Assembly (NCBI GenBank): GCA_030411725.1
Contig: MU839839.1
Span: 930,001 to 994,000 of the forward strand
Length of the DNA: 64,000 nucleotides
Reading direction: 5' to 3'
DNA from: Echria macrotheca
Taxonomy: Eukaryota; Ascomycota; Sordariomycetes; Sordariales; Schizotheciaceae
Position numbers and translations under genes: made by a program. The notes beneath the pieces are model-generated. The model did not search any database. It had not been told where the DNA came from and saw only the letters and a program-made list of their open reading frames with translations. This document shows, one piece after another, positions 21,343 to 31,467 of the stretch (its first letter is position 1; every line of letters begins with the position of its first letter).

Positions 21343-22397
21343 ATGGCCCCGAAACGACAAACCATGCGGGCTGTCGTGTGCCGCCAACCAGGCCCGGTTT
21401 CGGTGCTGGAGCTGCGCGAGGACATGCCGATACCCGTTCCCGGACCCGGCCAGGTTCTCGTCAAGGTTCTGGCCTTTGGCATCAACCGTGCTGGTGGGCT
21501 CCGATCCGATCCGCATTACAAGCTGGGTTTGACTGACTGGACTAAGAGATGTACACACGCCAGGGACACTCGCCTGTTTCCTTCCCGCGCATCCTAGGCA
21601 TCGAGTTTGTGGGTGAGGTGGCGGGCTATCCGCCTGGCACCACCGAGAGACCGTTCCCCATTGGCACCAAGGTTGCGACTTGCATGGGCGGCCTGGGCCG
21701 TCAGATCCCGGGCTCATACGCCGAGTACACCTGTGTCCCGCCACAGAACCTCCGAATCGTCCCTGAAATACACAGTATATCCACGGCCGAGATTGCTGCG
21801 CTTCCTGAGATGTTACAGACAACCTGGGGCTCCCTGACTGCCGGACTCGATCTCCAGCCTGGGGAGAGCCTCCTCGTTCGAGGTGCTACCTCGTCCATTG
21901 GCATCTGTGCCTTGCAGATTGCCTGGAAGCTTGGCGCCGGACGCATAGCCGGAACGACTCGCCAAACAACGCGTATAGATCTGTTGACGAGATATGGAGC
22001 AGACGAGGTTTTTATCGATGACGGGGATGTCGCTGACCAGTCTGGACCAGTATTTGACAAGGTTCTCGAGCTTGGTGGTACAACGACGCTGCGAGATAGC
22101 GTTAAGTGTGCCCGGCCTGGGGGTGTGGTGTGTATGACCGGTATCCAGGGTGGTGAATGGGAGATGGAGAACTTCAATCCTGCGGCCGACCTTCCTGGCC
22201 GGGTGAGGCTATGCGCCTACAGTGGCCAAACGGCCGATTTTCTTGAGATGCCCTGGGAGGAACTGGTCCGGGATGTAGATGAAGGGCGGATTAGGATGCC
22301 AGTGACGACTTACGCGCTGGATTCCATTCAAGCGACACATTGGATGATGGAGGAGGGCGGGGGCGGTATGAAGATGGTTGTTGATTTAGATATGTGA
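21343..22397 (+). CDS. Medium-chain dehydrogenase/reductase, quinone-oxidoreductase-like
   Basis: Two exons (21343-21493 and 21547-22397; 53-bp intron) encode 333 residues. Splicing restores the family block GINRAEMYTRQGHSP followed by FPRILGIEFVGEV. The N-terminal GroES-like fold is followed by the NADP-binding Rossmann segment near residue 165 (RGATSSIGICALQIA). The zinc ligands of alcohol dehydrogenases are absent, which fits the quinone oxidoreductase/zeta-crystallin branch. Such enzymes reduce quinones or enones with NADPH in the cytosol. A second in-frame ATG (MRAVVCRQPG) lies seven codons in and matches the usual family start. It is divergent from the Zn2Cys6 regulator. The substrate is unknown. 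Confidence 0.9.
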
Positions 22398-22424
22398 CCT
22401 GGGCTTATTTCCATAAGACAGGTA

Positions 22425-23065
22425 TCAGTATCCCAATACGACGGCATTACTATACTTCCCTTCGATCAGATATGAATACTCCCTCAGCAAATTCCGAATA
22501 GGCAGAAACAGCCTCGCCTTGCCATCCACATCCTCTTCCTTCTTTAATTCCATGATATCATCCCAGCTCTTCCAGTGCCAACCCTCGCACTTTTGCGGTT
22601 CCAACAACTATTGCCAGAAATCAGCCCAGTTCCCTGACAGAACTCGGAGAGAACAAAACATACCTGCGGTTCCTGATCATCGTCCAGACGCCGACATTTC
22701 ATAAAAAGCGTGATGTAATGCTTCCCGCTATCCACAAAGATGTCATTCGTCACCGCAAGAATCTCATCAGCGCGAATCGACAAGCCCGTCTCCTCGAGGG
22801 CCTCGCGCTCGGCACACTGCTGCGGCGTCTCGCCCACCTCGAGGTGGCCACCCGGGAATTGCCAGTGACCTGTCCCGTCAACAATTTTTCATACCCCTTT
22901 AGAGGTAAAAGGGAAAAAAAAGGGAAAATAGAAAAGTGACTTACCCACCCCGTGAGCACCCTTTCTCACGCCCATGACAAAACTCCCATCCCTATTCGAA
23001 ATCATGGCCGCGACGCCGACCCGGACGACCTGTCCCGGCGCCGGGGCAGGAAGTATACCACCCAT
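22425..23065 (-). CDS. Nudix hydrolase (MutT/NUDT15-like)
   Basis: Three exons: 23065-22945, 22869-22664 and 22607-22425; the introns are 75 and 56 bp. The product has 169 residues. Splicing restores HGVGHWQFPGGHLE. The Nudix box is complete: G-x5-E-x7-REALEETGL, beginning in GGHLEVGE, and provides the Mg2+-binding glutamates. The short length and the WHWKSWDDI segment near the end resemble small (d)NTP pyrophosphatases of the NUDT15 type, but the exact nucleotide cannot be stated. It is convergent with the MDR gene, whose stop lies only 27 bp away. The first intron contains a run of eight or more T on the coding strand. Confidence 0.9.
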
Positions 23066-23409
23066 TGGTTGAGGAGCGGCTTCCCTTTGTGTATTTATTT
23101 CGGCCAGCTGCAATTTGATTCTCAAAAATTGTTCCCTTTGTCCACAAACTCGTCTGTGACCAACTTGTGTGAATGTGAGAATGTGACGATACCCAGACCG
23201 CCACTTCACAATCGTGACTCACTAACCCATCCATCCAGCTAGCATTCACGTTGACAGCTGCCATCGACCGACAAGATGACTCTTCCCTTGAATAGGTACC
23301 TGACATATTCACATTCACCATCTTGAACAGCCCCGTAAAAAACAATAAAAGACATACTGATAGATACCCGGCAGTGACTATAATAAAACTCGCCGAGCAC
23401 GGAACAAAC

Positions 23410-23580
23410 CAAAATACACAATCGCACACGCATGCATGCACACCCACCCCCAATAACACACTTGCACACACATATAGGCGTGGCGGCACACCCACACACC
23501 CAAAGCATGAATCATGACCGACATGCACAACTCCACACCACCCCACCCCGCAACCACAAAAAAAGTGTGCACCCACCCAA
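23410..23580. repeat. CA/CAC-rich low-complexity tract
   Basis: The stretch is dominated by CACACA, CACCCACC and ATGCATGCACAC runs just upstream of the tRNA-Arg(UCU) gene. Several frames stay open in it only because of its composition. Confidence 0.6.
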
Positions 23581-23624
23581 CACGCGGCATAAAAACCTGA
23601 ATAAGACACCCGAACTTCAACAAA

Positions 23625-23752
23625 GCCCCGCTGGCGCAATGGTAGCGCGTATGACTTCTAAATCTTCAAAGAAGTGCCTTCTTCAGTTCTCCCCGAACCA
23701 GAAGAAAGTAGCGGACATCATAAGGTTGTGGGTTCGAATCCCACGTGGGGTG
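23625..23752 (+). tRNA. tRNA-Arg-TCT: tRNA-Arg(UCU) with intron
   Basis: The cloverleaf can be drawn completely. The acceptor 5' strand is GCCCCGC (23625-23631) and pairs with GTGGGGT (23745-23751) with two G-U pairs; the discriminator is G. The D-stem is GCGC/GCGC. The anticodon stem is TATGA (23650-23654) with TCATA (23718-23722). The T-arm is GTGGG-TTCGAAT-CCCAC. The loop reads CT-TCT-A, giving anticodon TCT at 23657-23659, which reads AGA arginine codons. A 56-base intron sits at 23661-23716, one base 3' of the anticodon, the standard position in nuclear tRNA genes. Confidence 0.93.
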
Positions 23753-23755
23753 TTC

Positions 23756-23769
23756 TTTTTTGGTTTTTT
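23756..23769 (+). terminator. Pol III terminator of tRNA-Arg(UCU)
   Basis: Two runs of six T, separated by GG, start four bases after the tRNA discriminator base. Confidence 0.7.
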
Positions 23770-24241
23770 CTCCCATCTTTGCTTTCCGTGTTCCTTCTCT
23801 TTTTCTTGGTTTTGCATCGGTCATCGCCGTCGCTCTCGGCATTGTTGGTGTTGCATCCAAAGACCACCACACCCGCGCCTAAATACCCCTTTTTTGCAGG
23901 TTGTTCGGCAGTCAACAGTCAATCTCACTGCCCTGCACAGCTCGACACAATACTAAATAATCACCAAAATACATCATATTTACCCAATAGTGTACAGACA
24001 TAGAAAACAGGGTATCAATCCCTCCCAACAAAAACTCGTGATCCCCACTATCCCCAAACCCCATGTTGTCGTTCATCGCCATGTATGTCCAATCGTCAAC
24101 CTCCACCCGAACCCTCATCCGTTTCTATGTAAATGATCCCAACCCATGCGAGTCCGGCCGTTTATGTAACATTAGTGTCATATACCACATGCCCGTGTGT
24201 ATGTTGTGTCGGATGTCATGAGTCGTCATATACAAAACCCT

Positions 24242-27200
24242 TCATCTCAGACCGCCGGCCCCCTTCTCCACCACGAACTTGACAGGCTTCCTCGCCCGAC
24301 GGGCCGTCGCTCCCCGAGGCGGAATCACTGGTCGCAGGATCGGCCCAGGCCCGAGAACACCGAGAGTGCCGACGGCCTTCCTGATGCCCACGGCAATGCC
24401 CCCGCCAACTCCGCCGGCGCCAATCTTCCCGCCCTGTACCTGCGCTGGCTTGGCGCCGGGAATTTTCCATCCCTCATCCCTCGCTCCCTTCCCGCGTTCG
24501 TCGTACCCCCATCGCTCGACACCGCCGCCATGGAGCCAGCCACCCAAGTTCTTGCACTGGCTGACATCAACCCATTCCAGCCGTCCGCAACCCTCTAGAA
24601 CGTTCTCAACACCATTGCCCGTCACACGGACACAGCCCCGGACGCTGAGGCCACGCAGCTCGTTCAGGTGCAGCGCAATACATCCCAGACTGGTGTCGCT
24701 GACGGCACTACCGCAGAACGCAAGCCGGAGTTCACGCAAAAGGGGTAACCCTAGTGCGACCACCTCGGTAGCCGTATCCGAGAGTGCGCAGCAGAAGCTG
24801 AGATCCAAATGCGTCAGACTCTTGGCGGCGTTGACGAGCGAGATGATGCTGTTGTCGGAAAGATACGTGCAGTCTGCCAGGCAGAGATGTGTCAGCTCGT
24901 TGAAGCGGTAAGGCGCCCAGGCCTGGAACCCGGCGTCTGTGATCGAGGTGCATCGCGTGAGGGACAGCGACTGGAGACGGTTGGAGGCATGCGCGGCGAG
25001 ATGCACCATGGAGCGATCTGTTATGTGTTTGCAGTAGGACAGATCTAGCCGGCTCAGACGCGGACAGCCAACTACGGTACCTGGTGGCAAGGTCTGCGTC
25101 GGGGTTGCGTTTTGCTTTTCCGCCTTTTGCTGTTGTTGCGAGGACCTCCTGCCTTTCGCCGTCGAGGACGAGATGACCACGTTCTTCGCATTCTCCCGCG
25201 TCTGGGCTGGTTCCGGAATCACCCACCCGACCACCCTGGCCAAGAGGTTATCTCCGACTTTCCTGCAATTGCTCCAATCCACCTCTTCCAGGTTCTTTGA
25301 GTTCTCGCTCATCTCGAGGATCTGGCCCGCCGAGACATCCCAGACGCTTTTCATCTTCCATGACCGGACATTCTTGCCGCAATGCTTCCACAGCGCTTTG
25401 AAACCCTCGTCGGTGATATGGAAGCAGTTGCTAATGTCAATCTCTACAGGCCGGTTGCCGATGAACGGCGCCAGCACGTTGACAAGCGCCCAGTCCGTTA
25501 CTTTCCGGTTGAGCGACCCGAGATCGACGCGCTTGCAAAGCTCCGGACTATCCGTGAGAAGACGCTTCCATTTTCTGCTCACAGCCCGTAGCCGAATCAT
25601 CTCCGCGACGTCCAATAAGCCGAAAACCCTGAGCAAGATCCTGTCGGGTAGTTCCACCACCCTGGCAGTGGTCATGGTCTCGGTCTCGGCTGCGCGAGGG
25701 ATGGTCCGGGCGCGCTTCGTAGGCATCGGAGAGTCGTCACGCGCAGCTGGAGAGGGCGACATAGGCGGTGCCGCAAAGAATTTTAGTGGGCTACTATCCG
25801 CTGTCGGCTTGGACGGGCTCAAGATAGGTGAGGAGTCCGTTTGCGGTGATGGCGGCGCGAGAGAGTTTCTTCGGCGATTTCGCAGATTCTCCATATCGAC
25901 GCTCAGATACGGATCTGGATCGGACGGCTGGCGGGTTTCATCTGCCGGCCTCGTCGGTGACGCGGGCTTTGATGGAGTCGTAAACGTGACCTGGGGAACT
26001 ATCGTCTGGTTCGGGGGCGTTGCCACGCCTTCATCGTCGGACAGCGCGCGGCTTTCCGCATCAGTCATATCGACGTCTTCATCCGTTCCCTGATACCTCT
26101 GCTTGGCCGTCTCTTCTACTTGGTTCTTGATCTCAGGCGGGCAGCGCTTCCACAACTCATCGAGAGTCTCCTTCCCGACCATCAAGCATTCTACCGCTGT
26201 GATGGACCGCACCGTAGCTGTTCTGCCTTCCGAAAGCCCCAAGCTCGCGACTTCGCCAAAATATTGCCCTTGCTTTAATCTCGGCCTTGTGTAAGATGCG
26301 CGCGTTATTCGTTTCGGGTTCGGAGGGCTGAGGGACTCGTGAATCACTTCGGCTTCCCCGCGCACTATGAAGAAGATCTCGTTCCCAGGGCTGCCCTGGC
26401 GGATGATGTCGGTGAACGGTGTGTAGCTCTTGGGTTGCGCGCTCAGCCCAAGGAAATGTAGAATATCGGCGGGCAATGCCGAGAAAAGGGGGAGCTCCTT
26501 GAGCGTCTTGCGGATATTGACGTATCCGCTGCCGAGGGCACTGCCACTGATGGCAGCATCCTCGATGACGCCGGGGCTCGGCGATTTTCGCTTCTTCGTA
26601 TTCACGGCGCCTCCGTCCTTGATCACGCCGGTTTCGCCGGTGCTGACCTCCCCCGGGACCGCTTCTCGTGCCAGGCCGGTGCCATTGGTGTCCGGAAGCT
26701 TGGCGACCAGCCCGCTCTCCTGCCGCTTCTTCTTGAGAATGGTCAGCCTCTCCTGTGCTTCCTGACGGATCGCCTTTTCCATCTCGGGGTATTTCGGAAG
26801 CTCGGCCTGGAGATCTTCTTTTTTCAGGACAACAAGGAGACATTTTGTACGTGCAACAATGGTGGCGGTCCGGGGGACGTCCATAAGCACGCCGATTTCG
26901 CCAAAGAATGCGCCGGGTTTGAGCTCGGCATAGACGGCTTCGCCATCTCGGGATGTGACGGCGACAACGCCGCGGACCAGCCAGTACATTGCTTTCGCGT
27001 CGTCTCCCTCTGTCAGGATGTGGTCATGGGCCGAGTGAATCTGGGGTTTTAGATGGGCGCCGATGGCAGCCAGGAAATCTTCGGGGGCAGACATGAAGAG
27101 GGGAAAAGACCGGATGCGATCGACCAGGTCGAGCGGCATATCTGGAATGGTCGAGGCCGTTAGCGGTGAGGGGCGCATGGGCCGGGCCGGGTTCGTCTCG

Positions 27201-27334
27201 ACATCGAATGACCTGATCAGGGACGAGACTGAATCCTGTACCTGCTGCTGCCCCGCCTGAGCTCCCGCGCCATGTGCCTGGTGGTGGGCCAGAGCCCGGT
27301 AGGCCGGAGGAGGCGGAGTGCGGTTCCGCCGCAT
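24242..27334 (-). CDS. Cyclic-nucleotide-binding, F-box and leucine-rich-repeat protein
   Basis: A single exon of 1,030 residues; the ATG at 27334 is the first in frame. Domain order is unusual: two cyclic-nucleotide-binding domains, an F-box, then leucine-rich repeats. The phosphate-binding cassettes are FGEIGVLMDVPRTAT near residue 148 and FGEVASLGLSEGRTATV near 361. Both keep the Glu and Arg that contact the cyclic phosphate. A Ser/Pro-rich linker contains a possible nuclear signal (PTKRAR). The F-box near 561 reads LPDRILLRVFGLLDVAEMI and should bind Skp1 in an SCF ubiquitin ligase. About ten cysteine-type repeats of the form L-x-L-x2-C-x2-I-T-D follow, to about residue 925. I infer substrate selection for ubiquitylation, possibly tuned by cAMP or cGMP. 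The domain calls are secure; regulation by a cyclic nucleotide is not shown. Confidence 0.9.
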   Translation of the reverse strand: MRRNRTPPPPAYRALAHHQAHGAGAQAGQQQVQDSVSSLIRSFDVETNPARPMRPSPLTASTIPDMPLDLVDRIRSFPLFMSAPEDFLAAIGAHLKPQIHSAHDHILTEGDDAKAMYWLVRGVVAVTSRDGEAVYAELKPGAFFGEIGVLMDVPRTATIVARTKCLLVVLKKEDLQAELPKYPEMEKAIRQEAQERLTILKKKRQESGLVAKLPDTNGTGLAREAVPGEVSTGETGVIKDGGAVNTKKRKSPSPGVIEDAAISGSALGSGYVNIRKTLKELPLFSALPADILHFLGLSAQPKSYTPFTDIIRQGSPGNEIFFIVRGEAEVIHESLSPPNPKRITRASYTRPRLKQGQYFGEVASLGLSEGRTATVRSITAVECLMVGKETLDELWKRCPPEIKNQVEETAKQRYQGTDEDVDMTDAESRALSDDEGVATPPNQTIVPQVTFTTPSKPASPTRPADETRQPSDPDPYLSVDMENLRNRRRNSLAPPSPQTDSSPILSPSKPTADSSPLKFFAAPPMSPSPAARDDSPMPTKRARTIPRAAETETMTTARVVELPDRILLRVFGLLDVAEMIRLRAVSRKWKRLLTDSPELCKRVDLGSLNRKVTDWALVNVLAPFIGNRPVEIDISNCFHITDEGFKALWKHCGKNVRSWKMKSVWDVSAGQILEMSENSKNLEEVDWSNCRKVGDNLLARVVGWVIPEPAQTRENAKNVVISSSTAKGRRSSQQQQKAEKQNATPTQTLPPGTVVGCPRLSRLDLSYCKHITDRSMVHLAAHASNRLQSLSLTRCTSITDAGFQAWAPYRFNELTHLCLADCTYLSDNSIISLVNAAKSLTHLDLSFCCALSDTATEVVALGLPLLRELRLAFCGSAVSDTSLGCIALHLNELRGLSVRGCVRVTGNGVENVLEGCGRLEWVDVSQCKNLGGWLHGGGVERWGYDERGKGARDEGWKIPGAKPAQVQGGKIGAGGVGGGIAVGIRKAVGTLGVLGPGPILRPVIPPRGATARRARKPVKFVVEKGAGGLR

Positions 27335-30300
27335 CGTGTCTTGGGGCAAGGGCGGGAGACGCCCCCCCGGACAGAGGATAGCAGACTGTGCCTGGCGGCA
27401 GTCCTTGGAAGCTTCCGAGATTCCAATCCGGTTCCACAGAAATATTAACGTCTAGTAATGACGTCTCCCGTTCCGCGCTTCCGTATATTGCGGAGGCACC
27501 GGTTAGATCGAGATTAGGCGGGGATGCTTTCATGCCATAGCACTCAACCGGCTTCCCCACACAGGAACGGAGGGGCGGCAATCTTGGGGAACAACGCTTT
27601 TCGTTTCCACGACCCCCCTCTCTGCCGCCGCGCAATCTTGGCCTTTGCGGGGAGATAGTAGATCCTCGGGTCGCGGTACTTGGAGTCGCTCGTCGCCGTC
27701 GCGGGAGGGATCACGAGACCCTGGAGACGGATCGGTGGGTGTCGTCGATTTGATTGGGACTACGTCGCCCTCACTTCAGAGTCTTTTGGCGAGCCGTTAA
27801 GCGGAATGCCGACACATTGTATGGGCACCACAGCAGCCGTCGTCGTTTGGTCGCAATTTCCCGTTCGTTCGAGGTAGATAGGGTCGCTGAGGGCAGAACT
27901 TGGTCAGCATCAATGCCCTGTGGTGTCCGGGAAGCTGTCTGGCATCGCTTACATGGTGTAGAAATGTTGAAACGCGCAGCGGCCAGCCACGACGAAGCAG
28001 GTGGACGACGACTTTGGAGATCCCCAGGTGTGTGGGGTAATAATGGCACAATATCTCGGGAAGAGCAGATTGTCAAGATCAGCCAGCAAGTCGGAACACG
28101 CCTTTTTGGCTGGATGGGCGCTGGGCGTGCTTGAATCCGGCAGCGCGAAACAGCAGCGGGAGCGTGGGGACCGGGAGAGCTGAGGTCAGATCGCAAGATG
28201 GACGTAGTCTCGACTGTCTGGAGAACGTGGGGCTCGTCTCGCGGGTCTCTGGGGGCCCGCGCTTGTCGTAATCGCAATCCTAGCCTTCGATGCGAAGACA
28301 ACAACCATGACCTTCCGGGCCAAAACTGCCAGAGTGCACACGACGATAGATGGAAGAGGGGTGAAAGAGCCCAGGGAGGGTTGCGGAATGGCGCGACCGA
28401 CGCCGGGATCCCACGCGGCAAGCGGACCAAGACATGCAGCAGGGCACCACGCCCAAAAGCAAGCCACACCGCAAGCTGCAGCTCTGCACACTCTGGTCCT
28501 TGTTGACCGCTCCGGCGCACACAAGGTGCTGTTTGATATGTGTGTGAAGGCGTGCTCGTGCCCGGGCTGTCGAATTAGCTGGCGGAGGGACGGCGAGGGA
28601 CATGCAATGGGATGAATGAAGAAAGAGCTCGGCTTTGCACCAAGCTTTAGCTGACCTGCTCCGCTGCGGCCCCAGCTCTGAGACTAACGTTAAATTAGCG
28701 CATCCGGGGCACGGAGCACAGAAAGGCGCCTGACCAGTGCACAAGCTCAGCGTAATCTTGATAATGAGAGACAGTGCGTGTTCTGTCGGATTCGTGGGAA
28801 CAGCAGCTGGAAATGCCGACGTGGTTAGGGAAATGTTTTACCACTCCTGGTTTCTGCTGGGGGTCATCGTCATGGTGGGCGGCGGGGGGCAAACGAGCAA
28901 GCATTAGGGCCATGGACCAGGGCACACGACAGGACAAGGACACTGAGGACAATAGCAACGACATTTGTTGCCAGCGCGGCACATTGCGATGTCAGCAAAA
29001 GACTTTTGTGTGCTGCGCGCTCTCATCCATGTCGCCATGCGAATGGTGAAGGCGATGAGCCTTGTTGCAGAACCACAAACGACGAGAATTTGGAAGGGTA
29101 CCCGGCCTGTCAACCCCGCCCTCTACCCCACCTGGACAGAGGTACCCTCCGGTACTTGCTTCGGTCTAGAAACACCTCACCGCCGATGCCTCTTCTCTTC
29201 CTGAGCTTCCAATCAAATTCTAGCATAGCGAGATTGGGATGCAAAGGGGCGTCGTCTCCTGCAACCATAGGGCTCTGACACGACACCATAACGGACGGGT
29301 GAACGGACGTCACTGATGCTGTTTCGAGCGCTTGGAAGCAGAAACAAATCGGCCGGGCGGTTTGGAGGGGCAACGATGATGCCGGGTCCAAGTCGTTGCA
29401 GCGCGGAAGTCCACTTTCACTCTGGGGGAAAACGTCGTAGCCCCGGAGCCGTAGCAGCGAGTCCAGACCTCATCATCTTCCCATCGACAAACCTGGCCGG
29501 AATTCCAGCAACCATCTTGCCAATGAACAGGGAGCCAGATGACGCTGTTACGTTTTGTATCATCGCTGTGGTCCGTTCACAGGTGCATTGTTTCAGCTGG
29601 GCCTGGTGCGCAGCGAGCCGGCCTCGGTTCCCCGCAGGTATCGTTACCCCTGGGGATCCCTGTGGCCCGCGGTATCCCCAGTCACCGCTACCCCGGGAGA
29701 CGCGGCCACACCGGCCAGATCCGCCGCCACAGCCCTGCAGGCCGGTCCTTCGAGAAGAATTCTAGCGCTGGACCGAGCTTCTTGTGCTTCTGGCTTCTGT
29801 GCTTCATGCCCGTCACTCTTCCTTCTTTTTTGCCCCTTGGCCCGGGCGTTTTTGTGCATCCCCCAATCAAGATCGCCCGACAAGACCTCAACACGGGCGC
29901 GAGTCATTTGGAAAAGACAGGTTCACCGCCCCATGCGAGGTTTTCGAGACCTCTCTGTCTTCTGTCTTCTGAGCTGGCCGACTCGGCGCAAATCCGGGGC
30001 TTCCAATTGCTGGCTGCAGGGCTCGTGATTTTTTGCCCAAAGCAGATTACGCCCACGGCGGCACAGCAAGGTTCACCAGGCGCGCAGGCTTGCTTCGTTC
30101 GTTGTGGCTGCTGCTGAGCTGGCCTTCGATAATGACACATGGCGATTCATGCGATAGAACGACGGGAGAAGGATTGCTGCTCTGGGTACTTGTTTGGTTA
30201 GGCAGGTGGCGGTCCTCAGCCTACGACCCCCACCATCAAGAAGTTACTCGGTGAACGACATTGTCTATCTGTGGACGGTCGCTGTCCACATGTGAGTATT

Positions 30301-31077
30301 GGCGCCAAAAAGTCCACGGCAGATTGTACTGCAAAAGTGTCCGGTTATCAGGGGGAACCATTCACCTTCCAATCGTGGACTGATGGCCTCGTGGCCGCCC
30401 CCTGGTTCGAGCGTTTACCCCGAGTGTTTCCTCATGGAACACGGACCCGGCCGGGTAAAATGCCTCGGGGATTAGCTTTGGGGAATCATGGCCTCCTTGC
30501 GCAACTTTGCGCCGGACCGCGATGTGCCTGTCCACGGTTCAGAAGAAAAGGAGGACGTGCGGTAGTTGGGACGGTTACCGAGAGTAAGGCTGACGCAGTC
30601 CGAGGTGTAATACCATGAATTGCATTTCTCTCCTATTCTTTGCTTGCTGGGTATCTATCCAAATCTCTGGGTCTCTCGTCCGATGTTCATATCTCAACAT
30701 TATTCCACCTCGTGGAGCAACGGCGCATTCCCGCCCATTGCTTTACTCGCTGTTTATCCCTTTCTCCTCGAGTCCGATGGCATTGGCTGACCACTACATC
30801 AGAACCTGGCAGGCCGGCCAAGCTCGGAATGGGTTGTCTGACACATCCATTTGTACTTCAATAGGTGTTGACGGCATATTGCACCGTAAATCAACCCTTT
30901 CGGGAAGCACATGTATACTCGGCACTATTCGTGGGGCGATGGCGCGTGTTGGGCGGGTTTCTAGATGCCCATATCACCCAACCGCAACGATATCCCTTCC
31001 GTGGTCGGTCCTTGCGATCGAGGTGTTCAAGCCGCTAAGGCGGCGTCGTTTTCTTCTTCTCCCAAGCGTATCCCGGA
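27335..31077. other. Long region (3.7 kb) without a convincing gene
   Basis: Several open frames of 80-250 codons occur (for example around 27771-28520, 29316-29765 and 29539-30117). They overlap on both strands, mostly lack ATG starts or splice-consistent partners, and show no family motif. The stretch is the 5' side of the cyclic-nucleotide/F-box gene and could hold a long leader, a non-coding RNA or distant regulatory sites. I see no transposon remnants. Confidence 0.5.
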
Positions 31078-31467
31078 TCAAAGCCCGCAAGCACCGTAGC
31101 CACAGCTGACCTTGTGAGACGGGCTGTAGCAGCAGACGGACCCGCCTCCACAGAAACAACCGGTTGGCTCCGGTCTGACCCGTCGACTTCTCGGTGTTGG
31201 GTGGAATAGCCAGTTCCATACTTGCTCCAGGATCGGTTTCTCATGCGTATGTGCCGGGGAGATCGAAGGCAGTGGTGTTGGCGTTGTCCTCGCGGAGCCT
31301 CTTGTGATGGTCGTGGTGACAGCCTTGGTCTGTGTGACAATGTGGGCCTGGGCATTCCCAACTCTTGGGGAATCCTGCCCACCAAGGATAACTTGGTCGT
31401 TGGTGGGCGCAGCCATCGTCGTCGTGGCCGCTGCGAGCAGCCAGCAAGCAAGTGCGTTGATCTTCAT
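31078..31467 (-). CDS. Small secreted cysteine-rich protein, candidate effector
   Basis: A single exon of 129 residues with a good start context (CATCACCATGA). A signal peptide is clear at residues 1-20 (MKINALACWLLAAATTTMAA). The middle is Thr/Pro-rich and likely disordered. The last 27 residues hold six cysteines in the arrangement C-x-C-x5-CC-x8-C-x5-C, with GCFCGGGSVCCY as core. Small size, secretion and a compact cysteine end fit fungal effectors or cell-surface peptides. I recognise no named family. It stands alone between two long gene-poor stretches. Confidence 0.7.
   Translation of the reverse strand: MKINALACWLLAAATTTMAAPTNDQVILGGQDSPRVGNAQAHIVTQTKAVTTTITRGSARTTPTPLPSISPAHTHEKPILEQVWNWLFHPTPRSRRVRPEPTGCFCGGGSVCCYSPSHKVSCGYGACGL

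Noticed and set aside
23410..23580. CRISPR-like or telomere-like array
   Set aside because: Only a CA-rich tract; there are no regularly spaced repeats and no TTAGGG runs anywhere in the window.
29316..30117. Two overlapping + strand frames of 149 and 192 codons
   Set aside because: Different frames over the same DNA, with no motif, no supporting splice sites and Arg/Pro-rich shadow composition.
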